Below the pieces are notes generated by a model that was not told the DNA's origin, ran no database searches, and saw only the letters and a program-made list of their open reading frames with translations. Positions 42,541-52,152 of a stretch of 64,000 bases of DNA are shown here, piece by piece; the stretch's first letter is position 1, and each line of letters starts with the position of its first letter. Both the position numbers and the translations under genes were made by a program. The DNA comes from an uncultured Pseudomonadales bacterium. Its GTDB lineage: Bacteria; Pseudomonadota; Gammaproteobacteria; Pseudomonadales; Porticoccaceae. The stretch spans positions 1-64,000 of the forward strand of contig OX044363.1 of NCBI GenBank assembly GCA_943846685.1, in the 5' to 3' direction.

Positions 42541-45027
42541 TTAGAAGTTGTAAGTCATACCCAGTGAGTAGTTCTTACCGTAAATATCGTACTGGGAAAG
42601 CTGTGAATCATTACCCCAGTAGTAGTATTCAGGGCGGTTGCCCAGATTGACGGCTTCGAATTTGACCTCAACTGCTGAACTGACTTTGTACTTGGCTGTC
42701 AGGTCAACCTGCAGGTGGGCATCAACCCAGCGCATATTGTTTTCACTGACATCATCGATACCTTCATTTTCATCGGCTAGCCAATCGAGGTATTCGCTGC
42801 GGTAGTTGGCCGCAAGACGAATATCCCATGGTCCCTTGTCGTAACCGATACTGACGTTGGCTGCTTCATCTGCCAGTTTTCTAAACGGAGTAGTGAACGT
42901 CTGGTCGTCTTCGTAGGCGAAAGTGCTCTCGCCATCGGTCAGGGTAATATTGGCTGTAACGTACATGCCGTTTTCCCAACCGTACTGGCCATTCAGTTCA
43001 AAACCATTAATCGTCGAATCATCAGCGTTAATCCAGGTTTCAACACCGTCATTAAAGTTGATACCCATAATGGTGGCATTCTCCTGAAGCGTTGGATAAA
43101 TGGCGTTCTTGATATCTTTTCTGAACAGGCCGGCGCTAAGGAAAGTCATGCCTTCACCGTAGAACTCCAGAGACAGATCGTAGTTAACCGCTTCATAGGG
43201 CTTCAGCAGTGGGTTACCCGCTGAACCACTGACAGTGGCACCACCGTCGTCATAATCAACATCCAGTTTTGGCGCAGTTTTCTTAAAGCCAGGACGTGAC
43301 AGGCCTTTCCAAATTGCTGCACGCAATTGAAGCTGGTCGTTGAAGAAGTACTTAACATTTACACTGGGTGCAAAGAATGAGTGATCACTTGAAGCAGTGG
43401 TCTGTTCAAGGGTTGCAGCGTCATATGCCTGTGAATCAACAGAGGTATTTTCATAACGTACACCGGCAATCACTACACCTTTTTCCCACTGGTAAGTGTT
43501 CTGAACATAGGCGGCAAAGATATCTTCAGTGGTTGTGAAGTCACGGCTGCTGTCATCTTCAAAATCCAGATCCATCTCTGAAACTAGATCTCTTATAGCC
43601 CAAACCATATCTGGATCAGCCTGCTGGCTAAAGGTCTGGTTGGCAAAGAACCAGTCAGAATTTGTCTGTGGATTCATATCTGCCAGAGTATTGTCGCCCC
43701 AGCCATCGTAGACAATGATGTAATCATCGACATCTTTCTCACGGCTCTTGGCTTTGACACCGGCTTTAACAACACCAATATCGAACTCTTTTTCAGCGTT
43801 GAAAACAAAGGCAACTTCCGAGTCCTTGGAAACATTTGCAGTGCTCTCAAAAGAATCAAAACCCATTTCCGCAGGATCATAGAGAGAGTTATCAGCAGGT
43901 GTCAGGAAAGGACGCTGGGGGTCTGCCCAGTTGATGGTCGTGATCTTGTCATCATTTCTGTACTTGGTTCGGAAGTTGGCTTCAGCATTGTTGCTGTCAT
44001 CTTCTTCAGCAAAAGAGTAGCTGGCCATAGTATCGATTGCCCAACCGGAAGCCATAGTCTCGTAGCCCAGGTTAAAAGCGGCAATGGTACGGGTCTCTTC
44101 ACGCACACGGGTTTCAGCATCGTGTTTAATCTCATTAACAACCATGCCATCCGCTGATGTTGAGATCACCTGGTCGCCAATATCGCCATACTCATCTTTC
44201 CAACGCAGCTCGGAATCGTCGTACTGGTTCCAGAACATGTTGGCAAACAGACGGTCATCACCGAAGGTGAAATCCACATCGTAAGTCACACCGAAACGCT
44301 CTCTGGTCAGCTCGTAGTAGCGCATTTCGTAGTCGTCATTCATTGCGCCATCTTCCCAGCCAAAACCGGTCTCATTGTTAAAGGCAACAATGTCCTTGCT
44401 CGAGTAGGTCAGGCCAATCACGTGGGCAGCCTGGTCATTGATCTTATCGCCATAGGTCAGGGCCAGCTTTGGATTGAGCTTTTCTGCAGCGTACTCGTTA
44501 AAGTTGTTCTGTGCTTTAAGCTTTAGCAGTCGGTCTTTCAACTCTGATGGCTTCTTGGTGTTGAAATCAACACGTCCACCAATTGAATCCGAATCCATTT
44601 CAGGGGTCAGCGACTTGGCCACTGTAATGGAATCGAGCAGTTCTGTGGGCAGGCCGTCGAGCATCACGCTGCGACCATTTTCCGGTGCTACCATGGATGC
44701 GCCGTTGACAGCGATTGAGTTAAGGTCTGAACTCAAACCACGAATAGTGACATAACGGCCTTCTGACTGGTCGTTTTCGATAGAGATACCAGGCAGTCTG
44801 CGGATTGCTTCAGCAGCAGTGGTATCAGCAAAGCTGCCCATTGCATCGGAATCTACAACAGAGATCAGGTTATTGGATTCACGCTGTTTTTCTATAGCAG
44901 AGATCAGTGTAGCCTTGCTTCCCACTACCGTGACTTCTTCAATTGATGATGCATCCTGAGCTACAGCAGATATCGCCATAACGCTGGAAGCGGTAAGTAG
45001 TGCCAAACACAAATTTAACTTCTTCAT
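42541..45027 (-). CDS. TonB-dependent outer-membrane receptor
   Basis: 828 aa. The start is ATG at 45027 (MKKLNLCLALLTASSVMAISAVAQ), an N-terminal signal peptide; a TTG 12 bp upstream is in frame but the ATG follows GGGGAAG. The TonB box region is IEEVTVVGS. The plug contains AAEAIRRLPGISIENDQSEGRYVTIRGLSSDLNSIAVNG. The remainder is a 22-strand beta-barrel with alternating aromatic residues, ending in the C-terminal LGMTYNF. It is of the large CirA/FepA-like type common in marine bacteria. Next to the phytase, uptake of phytate or inositol phosphates is likely; the frame is intact. Confidence 0.9.
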   Translation of the reverse strand: MKKLNLCLALLTASSVMAISAVAQDASSIEEVTVVGSKATLISAIEKQRESNNLISVVDSDAMGSFADTTAAEAIRRLPGISIENDQSEGRYVTIRGLSSDLNSIAVNGASMVAPENGRSVMLDGLPTELLDSITVAKSLTPEMDSDSIGGRVDFNTKKPSELKDRLLKLKAQNNFNEYAAEKLNPKLALTYGDKINDQAAHVIGLTYSSKDIVAFNNETGFGWEDGAMNDDYEMRYYELTRERFGVTYDVDFTFGDDRLFANMFWNQYDDSELRWKDEYGDIGDQVISTSADGMVVNEIKHDAETRVREETRTIAAFNLGYETMASGWAIDTMASYSFAEEDDSNNAEANFRTKYRNDDKITTINWADPQRPFLTPADNSLYDPAEMGFDSFESTANVSKDSEVAFVFNAEKEFDIGVVKAGVKAKSREKDVDDYIIVYDGWGDNTLADMNPQTNSDWFFANQTFSQQADPDMVWAIRDLVSEMDLDFEDDSSRDFTTTEDIFAAYVQNTYQWEKGVVIAGVRYENTSVDSQAYDAATLEQTTASSDHSFFAPSVNVKYFFNDQLQLRAAIWKGLSRPGFKKTAPKLDVDYDDGGATVSGSAGNPLLKPYEAVNYDLSLEFYGEGMTFLSAGLFRKDIKNAIYPTLQENATIMGINFNDGVETWINADDSTINGFELNGQYGWENGMYVTANITLTDGESTFAYEDDQTFTTPFRKLADEAANVSIGYDKGPWDIRLAANYRSEYLDWLADENEGIDDVSENNMRWVDAHLQVDLTAKYKVSSAVEVKFEAVNLGNRPEYYYWGNDSQLSQYDIYGKNYSLGMTYNF

Positions 45028-45078
45028 TATCTTCCCCAAAAGACTAAAAATTTAGTCCGGTGAAAATAGTCTGTTCCA

Positions 45079-45118
45079 ATGACAATGAAGTGACACAAAA
45101 ATGAAGCTTGGATGGCAA
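45079..45118 (-). promoter_or_regulatory. Phased Pho-box-like array upstream of the TonB receptor
   Basis: On the minus strand TTGCCAT-ccaa-GCTTCAT-tttt-GTGTCAC-ttca-TTGTCAT. The half-sites match CTGTCAT at 5, 4, 5 and 6 of 7 and are all in 11-bp register. TATTTT follows ~11 bases after the last half-site as a -10. The site is ~50 bp before the receptor start and shares its spacing with the arrays at 37766 and 39593. Confidence 0.65.
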
Positions 45119-45151
45119 AATGATGTCATTTATATGGCTTTTTTTAGACAC

Positions 45152-45180
45152 AAAAAAAGCCCCGACTGGCGGAGCTTTTT
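45152..45180 (-). terminator. Terminator after tRNA-Leu
   Basis: On the minus strand AAAAGCTCC and GGGGCTTTT form a 9-bp stem (one G-T pair) around GCCAGTC, followed by TTTTTTGTG. It lies ~30 bp after the tRNA-Leu 3' end. Confidence 0.75.
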
Positions 45181-45211
45181 GATTGCCAGTAAAAAATACT
45201 GGTCTTTGAGT

Positions 45212-45296
45212 TGGTGCCCAAGGCCGGACTTGAACCGGCACGGCTTTCGCCACTACCCCCTCAAGATAGCGTGTCTACCAATTCCACCACTTGGGC
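45212..45296 (-). tRNA. leuU: tRNA-Leu (GAG)
   Basis: 85 nt including encoded CCA. The acceptor GCCCAAG pairs with CTTGGGC. The anticodon stem CTATC/GGTAG encloses TTGAGGG, giving anticodon GAG. The variable arm TGGCGAAAGCC and T-loop GGTTCAAGTCC are those of class II tRNA-Leu. The position downstream of secG equals leuU of E. coli. Confidence 0.95.
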
Positions 45297-45432
45297 ATAT
45301 AACATTTTAACTCTCTTACCTTAATTGCTTAGTGGCAAAACCAGCAACACGCTTAGCGTGGTCGCTACCGGCGTCCTGCCTATCGCGACACTTGGGCTCC
45401 TGCCCATCGTCTACCAATTCCACCACTTGGGC
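45297..45432 (-). repeat. 136-bp tandem repeat unit 1 with tRNA-Leu 5' fragment
   Basis: Nearly identical (one base difference) to the next unit. At 45409-45432 it carries an exact copy of the first 24 nt of tRNA-Leu. The rest is a spacer with two related hairpin-like motifs (TCCTGCCTATCG and TCCTGCCCATCG). On the minus strand the two units precede the complete tRNA, so the array looks like repeated duplication of the tRNA 5' end plus its upstream region. Confidence 0.9.
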
Positions 45433-45568
45433 ATATAACATTTTAACTCTCTTACCTTAATTGCTTAGTGCCAAAACCAGCAACACGCTTAGCGTGGTCG
45501 CTACCGGCGTCCTGCCTATCGCGACACTTGGGCTCCTGCCCATCGTCTACCAATTCCACCACTTGGGC
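45433..45568 (-). repeat. 136-bp tandem repeat unit 2 with tRNA-Leu 5' fragment
   Basis: Second copy of the preceding unit; the tRNA 5' fragment is at 45545-45568. With the tRNA and terminator it accounts for most of the 45028-45696 gap. None of the copies has an anticodon arm, so they are not functional tRNA genes. Confidence 0.9.
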
Positions 45569-45696
45569 ATTTCAAACTCATTAAACTTTCCATTTCTATT
45601 TCTTAGCGAACTTAAACAGTCACGCTAAAATTGATGACCACTAGCATCCCAACTTTCGGGACACATGGGCTATCATTCTAAAACTAAACGAGGTTT

Positions 45697-46047
45697 TTAC
45701 TGAGGAACTTCAGAAGTCTCTTCTGCACTGTCATTAACAGCAGGAACATCAAACTCTTGCAGCGCTTCAAATGGAATCGCTTCAAGTTCTGGCAACAGTT
45801 CACTGTCAACAACAGTTTTGTTCTTGGCAACCACAGCCAGGCTGATGCTGGTAACAAAGAAAACTGTTGAAAGAACTGCAGTGGCTTTGCTGAAGAAATT
45901 CCAGCTACCACTACTACCAAAGACTGTCTGAGAAGCACCAGAACCAAATGAGGCTCCTGCTTCTGCGCCTTTACCCTGTTGAAGTAATACCAGACCGATC
46001 AGAACAACTGCGATCAGGAAGTGAAAGATTAAAATAAAATTTTCCAT
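45697..46047 (-). CDS. secG: Preprotein translocase subunit SecG
   Basis: 116 aa. SecG is the small SecYEG subunit with two membrane spans: LIFHFLIAVVLIGLVLLQ near the N-terminus and AVLSTVFFVTSISLAVVA near residue 60, separated by the conserved GKGAEAGASFGSGASQTVFGSSGS loop. The C-terminal extension is acidic. It lies 2 bp downstream of tpiA and upstream of tRNA-Leu, as in related bacteria. Confidence 0.96.
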   Translation of the reverse strand: MENFILIFHFLIAVVLIGLVLLQQGKGAEAGASFGSGASQTVFGSSGSWNFFSKATAVLSTVFFVTSISLAVVAKNKTVVDSELLPELEAIPFEALQEFDVPAVNDSAEETSEVPQ

Positions 46048-46049
46048 TA

Positions 46050-46802
46050 TTAAGCTTCTATAAGTTTTGCAATATTTAAAAATTCAACTGCCTCTAATGA
46101 GGCCCCACCAACCAGTCCACCATTGATATCCGGTTGGGCAAATAACTCTGCAGCATTCGCTGCTTTAACACTGCCACCATAGAGTAGCGGTGTTGAAATT
46201 CCTGCTTCACCAAGCTGAGCGCGTATCGCACTGTGAACCTGCTGCGCCTGTTCGGGGCTGGCCGTCTCGCCTGTACCCACAGCCCAAACCGGCTCATAGG
46301 CAATCGCTGCCCGACAAACATTTTGCAAACCTGCGCGCTCAATGACTGCGGCTATCTGCCCTGACACCACTTCAACTGTCTGATTATCCTGACGCTGTTG
46401 AAGCGTTTCACCAACACAGAGAATCGGTATCAAACCGGCATTCTGTGCTGCTACAAACTTTTCGGCGACGATTTCGCTGCTTTCATTTTGCATCGCTCGT
46501 CGCTCTGAGTGCCCTACTAAAGCGTATTTACAACCCTGATCGACCAGCATCTCTGCCGAGGTCTCTCCGGTGTAAGCACCAGCTGAGTACTCAGAAACAT
46601 TTTGCGCACCAATACTAATAGCGCTTTTAGCAACCGCGGCCGCCACTGCTGACATATGTACAAACGGCGGAAAGACAATCATTTCCACTGCGCTATCAAC
46701 AGTATCAGCATTCCAATCTTCAGCGAGCTGAGTGGCTAATTTAACCGCCGTCTCTGCTGTGCCGTGCATTTTCCAATTGCCCACAATTAGCGATTTAAAC
46801 AT
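46050..46802 (-). CDS. tpiA: Triosephosphate isomerase
   Basis: 250 aa TIM barrel that interconverts dihydroxyacetone phosphate and glyceraldehyde-3-phosphate. Catalytic Lys in GNWKMHG, His in VGHSERR and Glu in AYEPVWAVGTG are all present; the C-terminal GGSVKAANA and GLVGGASL bind phosphate. ATG at 46802 lies 8 bases after GAGGAG; the GTG 9 bp upstream abuts that site and is less likely. The gene lies between glmM and secG. Confidence 0.97.
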   Translation of the reverse strand: MFKSLIVGNWKMHGTAETAVKLATQLAEDWNADTVDSAVEMIVFPPFVHMSAVAAAVAKSAISIGAQNVSEYSAGAYTGETSAEMLVDQGCKYALVGHSERRAMQNESSEIVAEKFVAAQNAGLIPILCVGETLQQRQDNQTVEVVSGQIAAVIERAGLQNVCRAAIAYEPVWAVGTGETASPEQAQQVHSAIRAQLGEAGISTPLLYGGSVKAANAAELFAQPDINGGLVGGASLEAVEFLNIAKLIEA

Positions 46803-46892
46803 CCGTTTCACTCCTCTCAGAGCTGCCTTGCGAAAGGGCGCAAATCCTACCCGACTAGCGGCTAAGATACAATAAGCAAATCAGCTTTTTGA

Positions 46893-48236
46893 TCAGGCAA
46901 TACGCTGCTTTACAATTTCAGCGATATCCACTGCCAGACTATTCACTAGCACACTGTCTTCACCCTCGACCATAACCCGAATCAGCGGCTCGGTTCCCGA
47001 TGGGCGCAACAGGACACGACCGCGTCCATCCAACTTCTTCTCAGCATCGGCAACCGCTTGATTAATCACCTGATCACCGCTGATATCAATTTTCTTTGGC
47101 AGGCGAACATTGATCATAATCTGAGGAAACTTACTCATGCCGGATTTTAATTCATATAATGTTTTGCCACTGTCGGACAGCGCTCGAAGCACCTGCAGTG
47201 CGGAAACTATGCCGTCACCGGTACTATTGAGATCGCTGCACAGCACGTGTCCAGAACCTTCACCACCAAGATGCCAGTCATTTTCTTTCATCGCTTCTAC
47301 CACATAGCGGTCACCCACCTTGGTTCGCGCAAAGGGAATATTCATCTCAGCCAGCGCTAGCTCCATCCCCAGATTACTCATCTGGGTTCCGGCAACACCG
47401 TTGCAGCCACCCTGAGATTGCTGGCGGTGCTGGGCAATAATAAAGATAAGCTCATCACCATCGACCAGCTGACCCTGGTTATCGATAAACAGCACCCGAT
47501 CACCATCACCATCAAAGGCAATACCCAAATCCGCCTGTTCGTCGAGCACGGCTGTTGCCAGCCCGGCGGTATGGGTCGAACCACATTGATCATTAATATT
47601 AAAACCATTGGGTCGATTACCCATGGTAATAGTAGTAGCACCCAGCTCTTTAAATACCTTAGGTGCCACGTCATAGGTTGCACCATTGGCGCAGTCGAGA
47701 ACCACTTTTAAGCCTGACAGGGTAAATCCTGACGGCAGTGTTCCCTTACAAAACTCGATATAGCGGCCAGCCGCATCTGTCACTCTGCGTGCCTTGCCCA
47801 GCTGATCGGATTCTTTAGTCACCAGAACCTGGTCGAGCAGGGCTTCAATTTCCAGTTCAACCTCATCGGGCAGCTTGTAACCGTCGGCGGCAAAGAATTT
47901 TATGCCATTGTCTTCGACCGGATTGTGCGAGGCGCTGATAACAATACCGGCAGCGGCACGGAAGGTGCGGGTTAGATAGGCGATAGCCGGTGTTGGCATG
48001 GGTCCGAGCATATCCACATCGACTCCTGCGGCGATCAGACCTGCTTCGAGGGCCGACTCAAACATATAGCCGGAAACCCGAGTATCTTTGCCGATCAATA
48101 CACGCTTTTTACCTTTGGCATTGCGAGTTAATACGGTGCCTGCTGCCCATCCCAGTTTAAGGAAAAATTCTGCGGTAATTGGCGTTTCGCCGACTCGACC
48201 GCGGATGCCATCAGTTCCAAAATACTTTCTTGTCAT
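46893..48236 (-). CDS. glmM: Phosphoglucosamine mutase
   Basis: 447 aa. GlmM interconverts glucosamine-6-phosphate and glucosamine-1-phosphate for UDP-GlcNAc synthesis. The phosphoserine loop [19 protein letters not shown] (Ser103), the metal loop [11 protein letters not shown], the sugar loop GEGSGHVL and the phosphate-binding [14 protein letters not shown] are all present. The start overlaps the folP stop by 4 bp. Confidence 0.98.
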   Translation of the reverse strand: MTRKYFGTDGIRGRVGETPITAEFFLKLGWAAGTVLTRNAKGKKRVLIGKDTRVSGYMFESALEAGLIAAGVDVDMLGPMPTPAIAYLTRTFRAAAGIVISASHNPVEDNGIKFFAADGYKLPDEVELEIEALLDQVLVTKESDQLGKARRVTDAAGRYIEFCKGTLPSGFTLSGLKVVLDCANGATYDVAPKVFKELGATTITMGNRPNGFNINDQCGSTHTAGLATAVLDEQADLGIAFDGDGDRVLFIDNQGQLVDGDELIFIIAQHRQQSQGGCNGVAGTQMSNLGMELALAEMNIPFARTKVGDRYVVEAMKENDWHLGGEGSGHVLCSDLNSTGDGIVSALQVLRALSDSGKTLYELKSGMSKFPQIMINVRLPKKIDISGDQVINQAVADAEKKLDGRGRVLLRPSGTEPLIRVMVEGEDSVLVNSLAVDIAEIVKQRIA

Positions 48237-49126
48237 ATTTTCTCTATCTCATCCTTAAACTTGTTAACGCTCTGCCAGACGGTCAGTGCCTGCACAGTTT
48301 CCAAAACATCATGCACTCGCAGTATCAAGCCCTGAGAGTAGGTATTTTGAGAAGCTGTCTGAGCGGCCATTAGCGCCATGGTAACACTTCCAATTAGTCT
48401 TTGATCAACATCTGAATCAAGTAGCTGGCCGATCATTGTCTTGCGTGAGACACCGACCAAAACAGGATGACCGCTATCAAAAAATTGCTCGAGCTCACTA
48501 AAAAGTGCCAGATTGTGATCGAGGGTTTTGCCAAATCCAAAGCCGGGGTCGAGCAATATCTGATCGCTAGCGATACCGGCGTCAAGGCAGGCCTGTTTGC
48601 GCTGCAGCAAAAAACTCATCACTTCAGATACAACATCGTTGTAGCTGGGGTCAGCCTGCATATTATCTGGTCGGTTTTGCATATGCATTAGGCAGATGGG
48701 TAGACCACTCCGTGCGGCGGCCTCGAGCGCACCCTCGCGCTGCAGTGCACGCACATCATTGATCATATGCGCACCACCACTGGCGGCTTCACTAATCACC
48801 TGTGCAGTACTGGTATCCACTGATATTAATGCATCAAAGCGCTGCTTTATGCCGTGCAGTACTGGCATCACGCGATCCAATTCCTGCTGCTGGGAAATCG
48901 CTGTAGCGCTAGGGCGGGTAGATTCACCCCCGACATCAATAATATCGGCGCCATCTGCGAGCATCTTTTCCACGGTGCGAAAAGTTTTATCGAGGTCGAG
49001 AGCGCTTTCTGAATACAGCTGTCCCCCATCGGAAAACGAATCCGGGGTGATATTGAGAATACCCATTACCGCAGGACGCGATAGGTCGAGGTTTTTGCTG
49101 CCGCAGTTTAGTGTCTTTGATTTCAT
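48233..49126 (-). CDS. folP: Dihydropteroate synthase
   Basis: 297 aa. FolP condenses pABA with hydroxymethyl-dihydropterin diphosphate in folate synthesis. The family signatures [15 protein letters not shown] and [14 protein letters not shown] are near residues 20-75. [14 protein letters not shown] and GVSRKTMIG bind pterin. A TIM barrel of normal length. It lies between ftsH (with a terminator) and glmM. Confidence 0.97.
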   Translation of the reverse strand: MKSKTLNCGSKNLDLSRPAVMGILNITPDSFSDGGQLYSESALDLDKTFRTVEKMLADGADIIDVGGESTRPSATAISQQQELDRVMPVLHGIKQRFDALISVDTSTAQVISEAASGGAHMINDVRALQREGALEAAARSGLPICLMHMQNRPDNMQADPSYNDVVSEVMSFLLQRKQACLDAGIASDQILLDPGFGFGKTLDHNLALFSELEQFFDSGHPVLVGVSRKTMIGQLLDSDVDQRLIGSVTMALMAAQTASQNTYSQGLILRVHDVLETVQALTVWQSVNKFKDEIEKI

Positions 49127-49130
49127 AAAA

Positions 49131-49164
49131 ACAAAAGCCCCGCAATCAATCTGACAGCGGGGCT
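49131..49164 (-). terminator. Terminator between ftsH and folP
   Basis: AGCCCCGC (49136-49143) and GCGGGGCT (49157-49164) form an 8-bp stem, followed on the minus strand by TTTTGTTTTT. It closes the rlmE-ftsH unit, although folP starts only a few bases further on. Confidence 0.8.
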
Positions 49165-49182
49165 AATCCTCAATGAGGGAAT

Positions 49183-51090
49183 TTAGAGTTCTTCGACCGG
49201 GCCGCCAATTGGGCCTTCGGCGGCTGAATCTTTGCTGCCGCCAGAGTTTGTGCCAGAATCTGAATCGTTGTCGTCCCACTGATGAGGCGGACGCACTTTA
49301 CGGCGGTTCATCAGATCATCGACCTGATCCGCATCGATGGTTTCGAACTCCATTAGTGCGGCTTTCATCGACTCGAGAATATCGCGATTATCTTCAAGCA
49401 ACTTTTTCGCCTGAGCGTAGGCATCGTTGAGAATCAGACGCACTTCCTGATCGATCTCTCTGGAGGTATCTTCAGAGTAGTGGGTATTACCGCCACCGGG
49501 CGCCTGAGAATCATCCTCACCATAGAGCACCGGACCCATTTTCTCGTTTAGGCCCCACTTGGTGACCATATTGCGTGCCATCTGTGTGGCTCGCTCAATA
49601 TCATTTGAGGCACCCGTGGTTACACCATCTATGCCTCCAATTAGCTCTTCTGCAATACGCCCACCAAAAAGGCTGCACAGCTGACTAAACAACTGGCGGC
49701 GGCTCATGCTGTAGCGATCTTCTTCGGGCAGGTACTGGGTAACACCCAGTGCGCGACCGCGAGGAATAATAGTGACCTTGTGTACCGGATCGTGCTCTGG
49801 CACCAGACGACCAATAATCGCGTGGCCGGCCTCGTGGTAGGCGGTGTTGGCTTTTTCCTTATCCGACATCACCATTGAACGGCGCTCAGCACCCATCATA
49901 ATTTTGTCGCGGGCCTTTTCAAATTCTTCCATCGTGACAACCCGGCGGTTGGCACGGGCGGCAAAAAGTGAGGCTTCGTTAATTAGGTTGGCGAGATCGG
50001 CGCCAGAAAAGCCCGGGGTGCCGCGCGCAAGAATACCCAGTTCGACACTTTCATCGAGAGGTACTTTGCGTCCGTGGACTTTTAAAATCTGTTCGCGACC
50101 GCGAATGTCGGGTAGGCCAACATAGACCTGACGATCGAATCGGCCGGGTCTTAACAGTGCTTTATCCAATACATCCGGACGGTTGGTTGCGGCGATAACA
50201 ATCACCCCTTCATTGCCTTCAAAACCGTCCATTTCAACCAGCAGCTGGTTGAGGGTCTGTTCGCGCTCATCATTGCCGCCACCCCAGCCGCCACCACGGT
50301 GTCGACCAACAGCGTCAATTTCATCAATAAAGATAATGCATGGGGCCTGCTTCTTGGCCTGCTCGAACATATCGCGAACTCGCGAGGCACCGACACCGAC
50401 AAACATCTCGACAAAGTCGGAACCAGAGATAGAGAAGAATGGCACCTTGGCTTCACCGGCAATGGCCTTTGCTAACAGGGTTTTACCTGTACCTGGAGGG
50501 CCAACCATCAATACGCCTTTGGGGATACGACCACCGAGACGCTGGAATTTGCTCGGGTCGCTGAGAAATTCAACCAGCTCACTGACATCTTCTTTGGCTT
50601 CATCGACACCGGCCACATCGGCAAAGGTGGTGTTGATTTGATCACTGCTGAGCAGCTTGGCTTTACTCTTGCCAAAGCTCATGGGGCCGCCTTTACCACC
50701 CCCGCCGCCCTGCATCTGGCGCATAAAGAAGACAAAAATCGCGAGGATTAACAGTATTGGGAATGCGGCCAACAGCAATTGAGAGATCAGACTTGGGGTC
50801 TCGGGCTCTTTGCCTACCACTTTGACTTTGTGATTGAGCAGATCGTCCATCAGACCTGGATCCTGAACATTGGGACGTACAGTCTTAAATTCTGTCCCGT
50901 CGCGTCGAACGCCTTCAATCATCAAGCCGCTGATAGTGACACTGGATACCCGCTCGTTCTGAACTTCCTCCACAAAGTCTGAATAGACAACTTCATTGTC
51001 TACAGGCTGAGGTGTAAAGCTGTTAAAAACAGATAAAAGAATTGCGGCTAACACCAACCACACAATTAAATTTTTCGCCATATCGTTCAA
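49183..51090 (-). CDS. ftsH: ATP-dependent zinc metalloprotease FtsH
   Basis: 635 aa. FtsH is a membrane AAA protease that degrades membrane proteins and regulators such as RpoH and LpxC. Two N-terminal membrane spans (~5-25 and ~105-125) bracket a periplasmic domain. The AAA domain has [29 protein letters not shown] and the second region of homology [20 protein letters not shown]. The zinc site is HEAGH. TTG at 51090 is 8 bases after GAGG; an ATG at 51081 is also possible. It is 16 bp downstream of rlmE. Confidence 0.98.
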   Translation of the reverse strand: MNDMAKNLIVWLVLAAILLSVFNSFTPQPVDNEVVYSDFVEEVQNERVSSVTISGLMIEGVRRDGTEFKTVRPNVQDPGLMDDLLNHKVKVVGKEPETPSLISQLLLAAFPILLILAIFVFFMRQMQGGGGGKGGPMSFGKSKAKLLSSDQINTTFADVAGVDEAKEDVSELVEFLSDPSKFQRLGGRIPKGVLMVGPPGTGKTLLAKAIAGEAKVPFFSISGSDFVEMFVGVGASRVRDMFEQAKKQAPCIIFIDEIDAVGRHRGGGWGGGNDEREQTLNQLLVEMDGFEGNEGVIVIAATNRPDVLDKALLRPGRFDRQVYVGLPDIRGREQILKVHGRKVPLDESVELGILARGTPGFSGADLANLINEASLFAARANRRVVTMEEFEKARDKIMMGAERRSMVMSDKEKANTAYHEAGHAIIGRLVPEHDPVHKVTIIPRGRALGVTQYLPEEDRYSMSRRQLFSQLCSLFGGRIAEELIGGIDGVTTGASNDIERATQMARNMVTKWGLNEKMGPVLYGEDDSQAPGGGNTHYSEDTSREIDQEVRLILNDAYAQAKKLLEDNRDILESMKAALMEFETIDADQVDDLMNRRKVRPPHQWDDNDSDSGTNSGGSKDSAAEGPIGGPVEEL

Positions 51091-51106
51091 GTTTGTATCC
51101 TCTAAA

Positions 51107-51724
51107 TCAGGCCTTTAGGCCCTTGGCAACCATATAGACTTCTCGAGACTTGGCTCTGGAAGCGTCGGGTTTACGCATACTGACAGTATTAAACAACGTT
51201 CTAACATGCCGTACAAATTCATCAAATCCCTCTCCCTGGAATATTTTGGCAACAAAAACCCCTTCGGGTTTCATTACCTGACAGGCTAAATCGACAGCCA
51301 GCTCCACCAGATAGATACTCGCGGGCTGATCAACTGCCTTGTTACCTGTTAAATTGGGGGCCATATCCGAAATTACAAGGTCTACCGGACGATTATCGAT
51401 CAGCTTTAGCAGCTGCTGCAAAATTTCGTCCTCGGTAAAATCCCCAAGAATAAAGTCGACACCGGCAATTCCGTCCATCGGCAGCAGATCGACCGCGTGA
51501 ACTCTGCCCTCGTGACCGACCAATTCTGCAGCCACCTGTGACCAACCACCCGGGGCTGCACCTAAGTCTACGACGGTCATTCCGGGACGGATCATACCGT
51601 CCTTGCCGATAATCTCGAGCAATTTATAACTTGCACGTGATCTATAACCATCCTTTTGTGACTGTTGCACATAGGGGTCTTTTACATGTTGTTTTATCCA
51701 ACTACGATTTTTAGATTTCGCCAT
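51107..51724 (-). CDS. rlmE: 23S rRNA (U2552) 2'-O-methyltransferase
   Basis: 205 aa. RlmE (FtsJ/RrmJ) methylates U2552 of 23S rRNA in late 50S assembly. The SAM motif is [15 protein letters not shown], and the K-D-K-E tetrad is suggested by [36 protein letters not shown] and the C-terminal [10 protein letters not shown]. It forms an rlmE-ftsH unit and is divergent from yhbY, as in many gammaproteobacteria. Confidence 0.97.
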   Translation of the reverse strand: MAKSKNRSWIKQHVKDPYVQQSQKDGYRSRASYKLLEIIGKDGMIRPGMTVVDLGAAPGGWSQVAAELVGHEGRVHAVDLLPMDGIAGVDFILGDFTEDEILQQLLKLIDNRPVDLVISDMAPNLTGNKAVDQPASIYLVELAVDLACQVMKPEGVFVAKIFQGEGFDEFVRHVRTLFNTVSMRKPDASRAKSREVYMVAKGLKA

Positions 51725-51787
51725 GGTGTGGTTTTCGCTAGAATAGCCGACCTTCAGAAGGACCGCCCTTTAAAATGAGACCATATT

Positions 51788-52090
51788 ATGACAAGTTCCA
51801 ACGAGGATAAAAAACATTTACGTCGATTAGGCCATAATCTTAAGCCTGTAGTGACAGTTGCAGGAAATGGTCTCAGTGAAAACGTGAGTGCTGAGATTGC
51901 CCGTGCACTCAACGATCACGAGCTAATCAAAATTAAATTGGTCGCCGATGATCGCGATGCCAAGAAAGCGCTGACTGAAACTATCTGCAAAGATAACAAT
52001 GCCCAACTGGTTCAATCCATTGGTCATGTGATTTTGGTTTACCGCAAGGCAAAAACTCCCGACCCAAGACTTTCTAACCTATTGCGCTAA
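51788..52090 (+). CDS. yhbY: YhbY-family RNA-binding protein
   Basis: 100 aa with one CRM (YhbY) domain: RRLGHNLKPVVTVAGNGLSENVSAEIARALNDHELIKIKL and the GxxG-like loop. YhbY associates with pre-50S ribosomal particles. It starts 63 bp from the divergent rlmE start, a conserved arrangement. Confidence 0.93.
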   Translation: MTSSNEDKKHLRRLGHNLKPVVTVAGNGLSENVSAEIARALNDHELIKIKLVADDRDAKKALTETICKDNNAQLVQSIGHVILVYRKAKTPDPRLSNLLR

Positions 52091-52152
52091 ACCGCCAAAT
52101 TTTTGTGCCATAATCAAGATCAGTTAAGCGCTTTGGCAGAAAAGAGACCCGC

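Noticed and set aside
45297..45568. CRISPR-like array
   Set aside because: Only two units of 136 bp that include a tRNA fragment; there are no short regular repeats with unique spacers and no cas genes.
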